A stretch of DNA of 64,000 nucleotides, from contig NZ_CP047952.1 in assembly GCF_014279875.1 (NCBI RefSeq), forward strand, positions 1,674,001-1,738,000. The letters run 5' to 3'. Shown here in pieces: positions 25,717-34,960 of the stretch (position 1 is its first letter; each line of letters opens with the position of its first letter). Position numbers and translations under genes: made by a program. This stretch comes from Synechococcus sp. MEDNS5. Its GTDB lineage: Bacteria > Cyanobacteriota > Cyanobacteriia > PCC-6307 > Cyanobiaceae. A model generated the notes under the pieces. It made no database searches and was not told the DNA's origin. It was given only the letters and a program-made list of their open reading frames with translations.

Positions 25717-26220
25717 ATGACCACACTCAACAGCCGGCTCCAGCTGGCACTGCTCAACCGCAAGAAATCCCGCAATCTGCTCGAGAAGGGCTTCACCCTC
25801 GTGGAGCTGATGATCGTGATTGTGATTGTTGGAATCCTCTCAGCTGTGGCACTTCCAAACTTCTTAAGTCAAACCAGCAAAGCGAAAGCTACTGAAGCCA
25901 AAACCCTCACCTCCTCAGCACTGAAAGAGGCGCAAATTGCCTGGACGGAAACTGGAACTACCGGCCTAGGTGCGTGGGAAGTGGCTTCAGACGATGCTGA
26001 TGCACCAGGCCAGTGCCCAGCATCCACAAACACTTTCGGATTTACATGTGACGGCTCAACACCAGCAACCGTAACTGTTACGGCCAAAGGAGGCGCCGAT
26101 TCTGGAGACCTCAAAGATAAAGAGATTGTTGGAAGCGTAGACGTGACAAAAGGCGGAAATATTGCATTCTGCGGTGATGCGCCAGGGTTTACCGCATGCG
26201 AAGCCCCACCAGAAGGATAA
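25717..26220 (+). CDS. pilA: Type IV major pilin, PilA-type
   Basis: A 167-residue prepilin with a 25-residue basic leader ending NLLEKG, then FTLVELMIVIVIVGILSAVA with Glu at +5, the classic N-terminal helix. The mature part is about 142 residues with a C-terminal Cys pair region (AFCGDAPGFTACEAPPEG) forming the D-loop. The ATG at 25717 has no clear ribosome site; a GTG at 25672 has an AAGGAG 11 bases upstream and would lengthen the leader by 15 residues. It is followed by a strong terminator, as expected for an abundant pilin. The neighbourhood of minor pilins fits a type IV pilus locus. Confidence 0.9.
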   Translation: MTTLNSRLQLALLNRKKSRNLLEKGFTLVELMIVIVIVGILSAVALPNFLSQTSKAKATEAKTLTSSALKEAQIAWTETGTTGLGAWEVASDDADAPGQCPASTNTFGFTCDGSTPATVTVTAKGGADSGDLKDKEIVGSVDVTKGGNIAFCGDAPGFTACEAPPEG

Positions 26221-26252
26221 AAGAAATAGCATCACACTACAGAAAGATTCAG

Positions 26253-26277
26253 AGCCCGCCTCATGGCGGGCTTTCTG
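26253..26277 (+). terminator. Rho-independent terminator after pilA
   Basis: A perfect 8-base-pair hairpin, AGCCCGCC and GGCGGGCT around a TCAT loop, is followed by a short T-rich run (TTTCT). It lies 32 bases after the pilA stop and separates pilA from the second pilin gene. Confidence 0.85.
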
Positions 26278-26379
26278 CATTAAATACACCTTGCTAAGGA
26301 AAAACTCATGAAAAACTAAACATGCTCATGGTTTAATTCTGCAGGCAAGTGCTAATATGAATGCAAAGAAAAGTCAGCC

Positions 26380-26856
26380 TTGTTAATCAAACACAAGAAG
26401 CATTGGTCTTCAGCAGGCTTCACGCTTACTGAGGTCATGGTTGTCACCGCATTAGTTGGAATACTTTCATCTGTTGCGCTGCCAAATTACCTCAACCAAG
26501 TCAACCGCACTCGGCAAAACGAAGCCGCTTCAACAATCGCTCAAATCCAAACCACCATCGCATCCTATGCCGATGAATTTGGCGTCTTACCAACAAGCTG
26601 GGCTGAGCTTAACGACACGAGTGCAGTAATGACCGACGATGGACCAGCCACCCAAGACAACTTTCAAGCAATCACCCTTGCAGGAGGCTATTACGACGTA
26701 GCCATCAGCAACACCGACAACCTCTTCACGATCACAGCTATACGTGAAGATGAACCCAATCTCAACGTCATTGCCTGCGTGAATCTCACCAACGGAGCCA
26801 GCGGTATCAACCAAGGAACCCAAACTGCCGCCGCTTCGGCTCCCAACTGCGGATAA
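26380..26856 (+). CDS. Type IV pilin, second PilA/PilE-like
   Basis: A 158-residue prepilin starting at a TTG. The leader MLIKHKKHWSSAG is followed by FTLTEVMVVTALVGILSSVA, with Glu at +5 and the PNYLNQVNRTRQNEAAS helix extension. The globular part ends with a Cys pair (VIACVNL, SAPNCG) framing a D-loop. It is the first gene of the lower-GC minor-pilin group and ends just before the next gene with no gap. It may be a second major pilin or a minor one. Confidence 0.85.
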   Translation: MLIKHKKHWSSAGFTLTEVMVVTALVGILSSVALPNYLNQVNRTRQNEAASTIAQIQTTIASYADEFGVLPTSWAELNDTSAVMTDDGPATQDNFQAITLAGGYYDVAISNTDNLFTITAIREDEPNLNVIACVNLTNGASGINQGTQTAAASAPNCG

Positions 26857-28563
26857 ATGAAATCTCCACGCCCTCCCTTCAAGAAGCACTCAGCACGCAA
26901 GAGCCCTAAGCAGGAGCAAGGGCTTTCGATGTTGATTGCCTTGATGATGGGAATGGTGCTGATGGCCGGCGTTACTGGATTACTGCTTCGGCAGTTGATG
27001 GGCCGAAAGCTGGGAGCCGCGGAGAGTTATCAGCAGATGGCCGAAACCGCTGCATTGAACGGTTTCAACAGGATCCTCAGCGAACTCAACAACGATGACA
27101 ACACGGCCTACAAGGGCTACCTTTTCACCCTCGATCATCACGGCGGGGATATTGATAGTTCTGGAAGTGAGAAATGGGGTTGGAACGCCTCCAACCAAGA
27201 TGATTTTCCTTTAAGAGAACTGTGCACCAACCGCAGCCAATTGCCAGAGGCCGTGCCAGCCAGCAGCAGCACAGGCGAGCCTCCCCACGTAGCACTAACG
27301 GAGAGCACATCCAGCCAACGGGACGATGGGAAAGCCAACATCCAACTTCAGTACCGATTACGGGGTTACACCACCACGGCAACGGCCAGCAACAACGGTG
27401 CAGGGGAAGGACGCTTTCAAATCGAAGGCCTGGTGGTGCGCGATGGTGATGATCCAGGCAAGGGCTATCTCGCCAGAACCCTGCTACTTCGATCGCTCTA
27501 TGTGAACTCGATTGTCGCCGGAGAAGGGGACTGGGCGGTATTGGCGGGCCAAACACTCTCGCTGGGAGACACCGAAATTCTCGACAGAAATGGAAACACA
27601 GGTGAGGGCAAAGTGCTGCTAAACGTCAACTCGGCTGATCGCTATCTCACGGCCAACGGATGCTTGCCCTCCAACCTGCTCGAGGATGTGGGAGTCAGCA
27701 ACACCAACGACAACCTAAAAAACAGAGTAATTCCCATCCTCGAGAAAGGCTTGCCCACCAGCAATTTGTGGAACCTTGGCCTGACCCAAGACCAGGCAAG
27801 TGACTCAGACAAGGTGCGGATTTGGAGCTTTGACGACACCGATTCATTGGAAGATTGTGATGCCATTGTCTGCAGCCGTGATTCCGACTCAGCCAACGCC
27901 GAAGAACGTGACGATCTGGAAGAAGATGGCGGTTCTGTCATCCGGCTCAGTTCGAGCGAACTCTGCAAAGGGACTGGAGACGACTGCCATATCTTTGTGG
28001 AACATATCAACCTCACCAGCACGCGACTGCTGATTGAAACCAGTGCAAACCGCCCTGTTGTTCTGCATTTGGAATACCCCGGCACCTCCACCGTGCCCCC
28101 CTCAGAACCGGGCATCACCGGCAGCATCAACCTTGGCAGTGGCGCTCAACTCTGCGGCGTCGACGCGAGCAGTGACATCTGCAATGGCAAGCCAGAACAA
28201 CTGATCATCTTGTCTGCTGCACCAAAACCCAGCGGCGTGCGCAGTTGCGGGGTATCACCCGTAAGCGATAAGTATGTGCTTGCCTTTGAAGGCGACAGTC
28301 TTCCTGCGGCGAGCGTGCATCTGATTCCTGGCATTGTGAAAACAGGGACCAGCCGCACCAGCCTGAATGGACTGATCTGGGCCGATGGGATCTGTACGGA
28401 TGCAGGTCCCTTCACTTTGGTCAGCGGCACCAGTGGCGACAGCACTGTTGTGCGTGATCTGAATGAACAGTGGGATTGGGAAAGCCAGAACTTTCCGGGT
28501 TATGGCCAGATGGTGACCCGCGGGATCCGCGGCACAGGCCTCGATACGTTCCGGCGTTGGTAA
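26857..28563 (+). CDS. Large PilX/GspK-like minor pilin (position X of cassette B)
   Basis: The 568-residue protein starts with a basic leader ending KQEQG (Gly22), then LSMLIALMMGMVLMAGVTGL and QLMGRKLGAAESYQQMAETA. As in PilX/GspK there is no Glu at +5. The remaining roughly 500 residues are an exported, Asn/Ser/Asp-rich, beta-like region with about a dozen Cys in pairs. This is more than three times the size of the cassette A counterpart. GspK-type proteins cap the fibre tip, so a tip role is plausible. No known domain was recognised in the large part. It follows the previous pilin gene without a gap. Confidence 0.7.
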   Translation: MKSPRPPFKKHSARKSPKQEQGLSMLIALMMGMVLMAGVTGLLLRQLMGRKLGAAESYQQMAETAALNGFNRILSELNNDDNTAYKGYLFTLDHHGGDIDSSGSEKWGWNASNQDDFPLRELCTNRSQLPEAVPASSSTGEPPHVALTESTSSQRDDGKANIQLQYRLRGYTTTATASNNGAGEGRFQIEGLVVRDGDDPGKGYLARTLLLRSLYVNSIVAGEGDWAVLAGQTLSLGDTEILDRNGNTGEGKVLLNVNSADRYLTANGCLPSNLLEDVGVSNTNDNLKNRVIPILEKGLPTSNLWNLGLTQDQASDSDKVRIWSFDDTDSLEDCDAIVCSRDSDSANAEERDDLEEDGGSVIRLSSSELCKGTGDDCHIFVEHINLTSTRLLIETSANRPVVLHLEYPGTSTVPPSEPGITGSINLGSGAQLCGVDASSDICNGKPEQLIILSAAPKPSGVRSCGVSPVSDKYVLAFEGDSLPAASVHLIPGIVKTGTSRTSLNGLIWADGICTDAGPFTLVSGTSGDSTVVRDLNEQWDWESQNFPGYGQMVTRGIRGTGLDTFRRW

Positions 28564-28601
28564 TTCAACGCTCATCCACTACTCAGACCCAGCCAACAAA
28601 G

Positions 28602-28617
28602 ATCAGTTAGAACTGAT
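28602..28617. promoter_or_regulatory. Palindrome ATCAGTTAGAACTGAT before the PilV-like gene
   Basis: A perfect 7-base inverted repeat with a two-base centre lies in the 93-base gap between the large PilX-like gene and the PilV-like gene. It is too compact for a good terminator hairpin (2-base loop, no T run). It could be an operator for a dimeric regulator. This is only a pattern; no factor can be named. Confidence 0.35.
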
Positions 28618-28656
28618 TGGTAGAGCACTTCAATTGTTATTGATTGACACCATCGG

Positions 28657-29154
28657 GTGAAGAACAGACTTCGCTATCGACACCAGAAGCGATCAAGGAA
28701 ACCAGTTAATGGATTTTCCATGGTCGAGGTGCTGATCGCGGGGATTCTTCTGGCTTCTGCTTTAGCAGCGGTGAGCCGAATTTCGGTAGCAGCTTTAAGT
28801 GGTAGCGCAAACCTCTCAGATCGGGCAAGCATTGAGGCCGCAATTAATGACAATATTCAAGCCATGCAAAAAGAAGATTCCTACTACACCGATGCGTGGA
28901 TCGTCGAGAATGGAGGACAAGAAGCCCTAAAAAGCGCTTGCACGAACCCTCCAGAAAAACTGGGTAATCACCTCCAAACTGTTGCACCAGAGCCTCGTCT
29001 CGCAGCAATCACACGCACATTTGACATTGATTCAATTCCTGGAATTCTCCGCATTGTCTATAGCTTTGAAGGCCCCGAACAGCAGGTCAAGGCGGAACAA
29101 CGAGTTATTGAGATGACCCCAAACTTTGCAGCCAAGTGTTACAGCACACGATGA
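28657..29154 (+). CDS. Type IV minor pilin, PilV-like (position V of cassette B)
   Basis: A 165-residue prepilin from a GTG start. The basic leader ends KPVNG (Gly19), followed by FSMVEVLIAGILLASALAAV with Glu at +5. The MVEVLIAGILLASA helix resembles PilV. The globular part has two Cys (SACTNP, AAKCYS). Its last four bases overlap the next gene (ATGA), showing coupling. It corresponds in order to the PilV-like gene of cassette A. Confidence 0.83.
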   Translation: MKNRLRYRHQKRSRKPVNGFSMVEVLIAGILLASALAAVSRISVAALSGSANLSDRASIEAAINDNIQAMQKEDSYYTDAWIVENGGQEALKSACTNPPEKLGNHLQTVAPEPRLAAITRTFDIDSIPGILRIVYSFEGPEQQVKAEQRVIEMTPNFAAKCYSTR

Positions 29155-29798
29155 AAACCAAATCAGCAGGTTTTTCACTCCTTGAACTCCTTGTGGGGAT
29201 GGTGATCGTCACCATCGGCGTATCGGCAGCGATTCCGTCCTATCTGCGCAACATGCGTCAGGGTGAGGTCGACCGCTACACCCAGCAATTGGAAGCCGGC
29301 TTATTTGGACTGCGCGCCAAGCTCGGCCAACAGAAAACCAGTTGCACATTGAACTTCGACACAAGTGGACTCAACAATTTCGCTGCACCCGCTGATGTGG
29401 TGGAGATGAAAGACCATCCTGAGCGCATCGAATGCTGCAACAGCGATATTGAAGCTGCAGGTCGATCCAGCGGCTGCGCCTATGGGCCTGAGATTGGGAC
29501 ATTGTTAGCTGGAGATTCCAGCGGAGCGGAAAAAGACAAAATCATCCGCGACCGTTCGCTGCGTCTACTTGATCGTGAAGGGACACCAGAATCAGAAGCA
29601 GTGGTCATGAGCGTGAATCTCGCAAGCTATGAGCTCACACCCCCAGGAACCAGCACGATGTCGGAGGATCTTATTTTTCTGATCCGCTCCACCAACACCC
29701 AGGAACAACGCTTACGCACCCGCTGCCTGCAGATTTCTGGAACCGGAACAGTATTCCGAGCAAGCTGGAATACAAACACCTCCAAATGCGAAAAATAA
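29151..29798 (+). CDS. Type IV minor pilin, FimT/GspH-like (position H of cassette B)
   Basis: A 215-residue prepilin: MKTKSAG is followed by FSLLELLVGMVIVTIGVSAA, with cleavage after Gly7 and Glu at +5. The mature helix continues PSYLRNMRQGEVDRYTQQLE, and the globular part has Cys residues (TSCTLNF, ECCNSD, SGCAYG, TRCLQI). The ATG overlaps the preceding stop (ATGA). It matches position H of cassette A by order and N-terminus; the globular domain is less clearly FimT-like. Confidence 0.8.
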   Translation: MKTKSAGFSLLELLVGMVIVTIGVSAAIPSYLRNMRQGEVDRYTQQLEAGLFGLRAKLGQQKTSCTLNFDTSGLNNFAAPADVVEMKDHPERIECCNSDIEAAGRSSGCAYGPEIGTLLAGDSSGAEKDKIIRDRSLRLLDREGTPESEAVVMSVNLASYELTPPGTSTMSEDLIFLIRSTNTQEQRLRTRCLQISGTGTVFRASWNTNTSKCEK

Positions 29799-29894
29799 GC
29801 TCTTCTCAGTTGCCGCTCAGATCATTATCAGGACCAACACAGACCGATTGATCAACAATCAACCACAGTAGATAAATCAAGCTGTGAATGGGGC

Positions 29895-31505
29895 ATGAAA
29901 CTCAGAACCTTGCTTACCAATGCTCAACACAAGCCAAAACAGAACGGCTTTGCGGGAATGAACGAACTGGTTATCGCAGCTGGAGTAGGAACACTCTTAA
30001 TCATGGCTTCTGGGGTCGCACTCCAATCCACAGGAAAGCTTATTAAACAATCTGAGGAGAAAACAACTCTTCGCCAGAATTCCACCAATGGCCTCCGGCT
30101 CATGCGCTCAGAAGTCGAGCGCAGCATGCACCTTGTGCTCAACAAATCAGAAGCATTTACAGAGGATCAAGCCCATATAAACCTGCATGACAGCCGCTAT
30201 ACATCCTTAGTGAGCGAGTGCACAGCTCTAGCTGGCAATCGTCCCTTCAAGCCCTTATTCGGTGTGAAGATGATTGAATTGAATCAACCCGTTCTTTATG
30301 GCATGAGCCTGGGATCAGGTGGATTCACGATTGAACGCTGTGGTGCACCACTGAATCCAGATGGCAAATACAACGAAACGGCGAATCTTTTCCTTTCTCG
30401 CGTCCTGGACGACATCGGTGCCATTCCCTGCCGCAAGGAAAGCGAACTCGAGGAAGGCCAAAGCCTGGCCACCGTGTGTGAAGAGGATGGCCCTACCAAG
30501 GCCCAGATTCTGAACAGCACAAATTTCACCTTCACTGCAGGGAAAACCCCGAGTCGGTCAGAACGCCAACCAGCCCTGCGGATTGAAACCGACACCAACT
30601 ACAAATTGGTGAAGTTCATCGACCCCACCGCAGGGAGCGAGGGGCAGGATGAAGACACCATCACCGAAAGCTTCATCAACAAGCTGGGGGTGGGCGACAG
30701 ACAAGTGACGTACCAACCCCTCTATTTCACAGCTTTCGCGCGTGCCGATAAACGCGTCGACAACTTTGGCGGTGAGGGCCAGGGGGGTCCACTCAACGGT
30801 GCCTTCTTCCAGAACATCACCAGCAGCAATGTGCGCTTTGTGATCGACGGATCAGGCTCAATGAGTGCCTGCTTGATGTGGGGAGATGGCTATGGCTCCT
30901 GGCGCACCTTTTACGACCCCAACCAAGGGCGCTACCGGGACACCCGCCGGATTTGCGCGTTAACCCGCATGGAATCCTTGATCAGTGAAATGACGATGAT
31001 CCTTGAGCAGCTGCCCAACAACACCAAGGTGGGCTTAACCGCTTTCAGCTCCGGTGGCTACAAGAACAACAAGGAATGGAGTGAATCGTCAAGTGGTTTG
31101 GTGCGCTTGGGGGATGAGGGCAAACGCAACTCAGCCATTCAGTTTGTGAACACACTTGACGATGAAAGAGTGACCAAATGGGGCGGAACAGATCCTTGGA
31201 ATGCCATTCAGAAAGCATTTGACGACACAGAAACTGACACGCTGTATTTAATGTCGGATGGACAACCCAATCGAGATCGCGATGGTGGCGGCTGGTCGAG
31301 CAGGGATCATGAACCCACCGCCACGTTCTACGCCGGGGAAAACACAAATCGCCAACATCAGGGAACAGATCGCGCTTTGATTGTTAACGCGACCTCTCTG
31401 GGTTTGGAGTCACCCTGGCTGGAGAAACTGTCTGAACTCACCCAGGGTTACTACAATCAAATCGACAAGAATTCCCTGACAGAGGGGCAAGACGACGTGA
31501 GTTGA
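29895..31505 (+). CDS. PilW-position minor pilin with C-terminal von Willebrand factor A domain
   Basis: The 536-residue protein has a pilin-like N-terminus: basic leader to Gly18, then FAGMNELVIAAGVGTLLIMA. The conserved Glu is at +6 rather than +5. A helix rich in charged residues follows (LRLMRSEVERSMHLVLN), then a PilW-like region to about 310. Residues about 312-525 form a VWA domain with an intact MIDAS: DGSGS at 318-322, Thr432 (KWGGTDP) and Asp455 (LYLMSDGQPN). VWA domains with a MIDAS bind ligands through a metal ion and are common in adhesins. It lies last in the cassette, in the PilW position. A tip adhesin is inferred. Confidence 0.85.
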   Translation: MKLRTLLTNAQHKPKQNGFAGMNELVIAAGVGTLLIMASGVALQSTGKLIKQSEEKTTLRQNSTNGLRLMRSEVERSMHLVLNKSEAFTEDQAHINLHDSRYTSLVSECTALAGNRPFKPLFGVKMIELNQPVLYGMSLGSGGFTIERCGAPLNPDGKYNETANLFLSRVLDDIGAIPCRKESELEEGQSLATVCEEDGPTKAQILNSTNFTFTAGKTPSRSERQPALRIETDTNYKLVKFIDPTAGSEGQDEDTITESFINKLGVGDRQVTYQPLYFTAFARADKRVDNFGGEGQGGPLNGAFFQNITSSNVRFVIDGSGSMSACLMWGDGYGSWRTFYDPNQGRYRDTRRICALTRMESLISEMTMILEQLPNNTKVGLTAFSSGGYKNNKEWSESSSGLVRLGDEGKRNSAIQFVNTLDDERVTKWGGTDPWNAIQKAFDDTETDTLYLMSDGQPNRDRDGGGWSSRDHEPTATFYAGENTNRQHQGTDRALIVNATSLGLESPWLEKLSELTQGYYNQIDKNSLTEGQDDVS

Positions 31506-31520
31506 TCCATCCGATGGAGA

Positions 31521-31544
31521 AGGGGGCAGACTTAACTTCCCCCT
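31521..31544. terminator. Possible hairpin between convergent genes
   Basis: AGGGGG and CCCCCT can pair around a 12-base loop in the short gap between the VWA pilin gene and the convergent lepA. There is no T run on either side, so a terminator role is weak. Confidence 0.35.
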
Positions 31545-33352
31545 CAATCATTCAGCTTCAAAACAGCCATGAAGGCTTCCTGGGGCACGTCCACCTTGCC
31601 CATGGCCTTCATCCGCTTCTTGCCTTTGGCCTGTTTCTTCAGCAGTTTCTTCTTTCGTGAAATATCGCCGCCGTAGCACTTGGCCAGCACATCTTTGCGA
31701 ATGGCGCTGATGCTGGTGGAGGCGATAATGCGGCTGCCGATAGAGGCCTGCAGGGGAATCTTGAATTGTTGGCGGGGAATCAGTTCCTTCAGTTTTTCCA
31801 CCAGAGCCTTGCCCACGTTGTAAGCCTTATCGCGGTGCACGATCGTAGTGAGAGGATCAGCCCGCTCGCCATTGATCAGCACATCCAGACGCACCAATTC
31901 ATTTTTGCGGTAGCCGATCAGGTGATATTCCATCGACGCATAGCCTTGGGTGCGCGTCTTCATCTGATCGAAGAAGTCGGTCACCACTTCCGCCAGAGGT
32001 AATTCGTAAATCAAGGTCACCCGATCGGTGGTGATGTATTTCATGTCGAGATACTCACCGCGCCGTTCCTGGCACAGGCCCATCAGCGCGCCGTTGTACT
32101 CATTCGGCGCATAGATCTCCATCTTCACGTAAGGCTCTTCAATCGATTCACGCTTCTGCGGGTCGGGAAGTGTGGCGGGGTTATCCACCATCTCTTCCGT
32201 TCCGTCGATCATGTTCACCTTGTAGATCACCGAAGGCGCAGTAACGATCAGGTCGAGGTCGTATTCACGTTCCAGCCGCTCCTGCACGATTTCCATGTGC
32301 AACAACCCCAGGAAGCCGCAACGGAAGCCGAAGCCCATCGCACTGCTGGTTTCCGGTTCGAACTGCAGCGCCGCATCGGAGAGCTGCAGCTTGTTGAGCG
32401 CCTCGCGCAGATCCGGATACTGATCGGCCTCGGTGGGGAACAGCCCGCAGAACACCATCGGCTTGGCCTCGGTGTAGCCGGGTAAGGCCTCGTCCGCCGG
32501 GGCATTCAGCAGAGTGATCGTGTCGCCCACGCGGGCATCAGCCACAGCCTTGATCGATGCCGCCAGATAGCCCACCTCCCCAGCGTGAAGCTCATCCACC
32601 TTGCGCTGATCCGGTGCCATTACACCGATCTCATCGAGCTCGTAGGTTTTCTTGCTGGCCATCAGCAGCACCTTGTCTTTGCAACTGATCCGGCCGCTCA
32701 TCACCCGGAAGTACACAATCACCCCCCGGTAGGGGTCGTAATAGGAATCAAAGATCAGCGCCTTGGTGGGCTCCTCCACCGAATCCTTCGGTGCCGGCAC
32801 CCTGTCCACCACCGCCTGCAGGATCTCGGGTACACCCATCCCTGTTTTGGCTGAACAGGGAATGGCCTTGCTGCAGTCGAGCCCGATGATCGCCTCCACC
32901 TCTTCCTTGATGCGATCGGGGTCGGCACCAGGCAGATCGATCTTGTTGAGAACGGGAATGATCTCGAGGTCGTTCTCCAGCGCCAGATACACATTGGCCA
33001 GAGTCTGCGCTTCCACCCCCTGGCTGGCATCCACCACCAGCAGCGCGCCCTCACAGGCCTGCAGGCTGCGGCTCACCTCATAGGAAAAGTCCACGTGGCC
33101 GGGAGTGTCGATCAGGTTGAGGACGTACTCCTCCCCATCGGCCGCCGTGTAGTTCATGCGCGCCGCCTGGAGCTTGATCGTGATGCCCCGTTCCCGCTCC
33201 AGATCCATGTTGTCCAGGAACTGCTCCTGCATGTCCCGGTTGGCCACCGTGCCCGTGTCCTGCAGCAAGCGATCGGCCAGGGTCGACTTGCCATGGTCGA
33301 TGTGGGCAATGATGCAGAAGTTGCGGATCCGTGAGACGGGGGCGTCGGTCAT
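31544..33352 (-). CDS. lepA: Elongation factor 4 (LepA), ribosome back-translocase
   Basis: LepA is a GTPase that acts on stalled or mis-translocated ribosomes. The G domain has [15 protein letters not shown] (P-loop), [17 protein letters not shown] and NKIDLPGAD. The EF-G-like domains follow, and the C-terminal LepA-specific domain ends with [20 protein letters not shown], a family hallmark. The 602 residues are normal. It converges with the VWA pilin gene. Confidence 0.97.
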   Translation of the reverse strand: MTDAPVSRIRNFCIIAHIDHGKSTLADRLLQDTGTVANRDMQEQFLDNMDLERERGITIKLQAARMNYTAADGEEYVLNLIDTPGHVDFSYEVSRSLQACEGALLVVDASQGVEAQTLANVYLALENDLEIIPVLNKIDLPGADPDRIKEEVEAIIGLDCSKAIPCSAKTGMGVPEILQAVVDRVPAPKDSVEEPTKALIFDSYYDPYRGVIVYFRVMSGRISCKDKVLLMASKKTYELDEIGVMAPDQRKVDELHAGEVGYLAASIKAVADARVGDTITLLNAPADEALPGYTEAKPMVFCGLFPTEADQYPDLREALNKLQLSDAALQFEPETSSAMGFGFRCGFLGLLHMEIVQERLEREYDLDLIVTAPSVIYKVNMIDGTEEMVDNPATLPDPQKRESIEEPYVKMEIYAPNEYNGALMGLCQERRGEYLDMKYITTDRVTLIYELPLAEVVTDFFDQMKTRTQGYASMEYHLIGYRKNELVRLDVLINGERADPLTTIVHRDKAYNVGKALVEKLKELIPRQQFKIPLQASIGSRIIASTSISAIRKDVLAKCYGGDISRKKKLLKKQAKGKKRMKAMGKVDVPQEAFMAVLKLND

Positions 33353-33420
33353 GCGGTTGGCGGAATCCCGGCTCGGGCTGCTCTTGTCGATAGCGCAATC
33401 CTAAAGAGCCGTTCCGTTGA

Positions 33421-34953
33421 TCAAGGCGACGTCCCCAGACGCTCGATCTTGGCTTCCAGATAACGGAGAAACGGCTCACTGGAGAGAGGGCGTCCCGTGA
33501 CGCTGGCCACCAGTTGCTCAGCGTTGAGCGCCCGGCCGATCGGATGCACCGCCTCCCGCAGCCAGCTGAGAACGGGCTGAAGATCATCCCGGCGCACATG
33601 CTCTTCCGGAGCCCCGATCGCCGTTTCCATGGCCTCACTGATCTGGGCACTGATCAGATGGCCCAGCAGATACGACGGGAAATAGCCGAACAACCCCTCG
33701 CTCCAGTGCACATCCTGCAGGCAACCTTCGGCGTCATCCGCGGGAGTCACCCCCAGCAGTTCGCCGTAGCGACGGTTCCACTCGCTCGGAAGCGCCTCCA
33801 CCTCCAGACCCTGCTCGAGCAAGGCCAGCTCAAGATCTGTGCGGATCAGGATGTGAAGGCCGTAGCTGAGCTCATCCGCTTCCACCCGGTTGCAGCCGGG
33901 TGCCATCGGATTCATGGCACGCCAGAGATCCATGGCGTTGGCAATCGGCGCTCCAGCCGCAGCAAAACGCGGCCACCAATGCTCGGAAAACGGCTGGCTG
34001 CGGGCCACCCGGTTCTCCCAGAACAACGACTGGCTCTCATGCACGGCCATCGAGGTGGCCTGGCCGAGGGGCCAGGCAAACCACTGGTGGCTGGAGGGGA
34101 GCAGGCCCTGTTCATACAAGGAATGCCCCCACTCGTGGGCGGTAGCCAGGAAGCAGGAGAGGGGCTGACCAGCAACCACACGGGTTGTGATCCGGAAGTC
34201 GCGTGGCCCCAGGGTGATCGAAAACGGATGGGGCGAAGCCGCCACGCAGGTGATTGCTTCATCCCGTCCCCAGGCCTTGAGCAACTGGTCACAGAGATCC
34301 TGCTGGGTGGAGGCCTCCAGATCCCAGCTCAGAGAGGTGGGTCGAGGGCCGCCCTGAAGCTGGCCGAGCAGCTCGGGAAGACGCCGGCGCAACGGCGCAA
34401 ACAGCTCCTGCAACCGGGCCAGGGTGAGGTCGGGCTCGAAGGGCTGGGCCAGGGTTTCCCAGCAGGAGCGCGGTTCCGCCAGCTGGCGCGCCTGCTCCTG
34501 GCGGAGCGCCACCATGCGCTTCAAAGCAGGGGCGAATTGACCGAACGCTGCTGCAGCCTTGGCCTGCTGCCAGCACTCATACCCCTCCGACTTGGCCACG
34601 GCAATCGCAGACACCAGATCGGGGTCGAGGGCCTGCTGCCTGCGCAACTCCTGCTCCAACAGATCCAGATTTCTGGCCTGGGCAGCTCGGTCTGCTGAAG
34701 AGGTCTGCTCCGACGAGGCCTGCCAGGCCTGCCGCGCCTCCGCGATCAAGGCCGCGTAACGCTCACAGCTTTGCCGCGCGTGCAATTGGCGGGCCAGAAG
34801 AGCCAGCTGTTCTCCGCGCCAGGCCGCACCGCCACTGGGCATCCGAGTGTTCTGATCCCAGTAGAGCGTGCTCTGAATCGAGCCAAGCAGCTGCGTTTCC
34901 CGGAGGTAATCACCCAGCGAGGTCCAGGCCGAGGAAGGCACGTCGCGCGTCAT
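33421..34953 (-). CDS. Carboxypeptidase Taq family (M32) metallocarboxypeptidase
   Basis: A 510-residue zinc carboxypeptidase. The HExxH site is HEWGH at 273-277 (LATAHEWGHSLYEQGL), and further M32 signatures are STLYWDQNTRMPSGG near the N-terminus, ESQSLFWENRVARS with the third ligand Glu, and the DLQPVLSWLREAVHPIGR region. It trims C-terminal residues from peptides in the cytoplasm; no signal peptide is visible. It sits just upstream of lepA on the same strand. Confidence 0.93.
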   Translation of the reverse strand: MTRDVPSSAWTSLGDYLRETQLLGSIQSTLYWDQNTRMPSGGAAWRGEQLALLARQLHARQSCERYAALIAEARQAWQASSEQTSSADRAAQARNLDLLEQELRRQQALDPDLVSAIAVAKSEGYECWQQAKAAAAFGQFAPALKRMVALRQEQARQLAEPRSCWETLAQPFEPDLTLARLQELFAPLRRRLPELLGQLQGGPRPTSLSWDLEASTQQDLCDQLLKAWGRDEAITCVAASPHPFSITLGPRDFRITTRVVAGQPLSCFLATAHEWGHSLYEQGLLPSSHQWFAWPLGQATSMAVHESQSLFWENRVARSQPFSEHWWPRFAAAGAPIANAMDLWRAMNPMAPGCNRVEADELSYGLHILIRTDLELALLEQGLEVEALPSEWNRRYGELLGVTPADDAEGCLQDVHWSEGLFGYFPSYLLGHLISAQISEAMETAIGAPEEHVRRDDLQPVLSWLREAVHPIGRALNAEQLVASVTGRPLSSEPFLRYLEAKIERLGTSP

Positions 34954-34960
34954 TCAGGCA

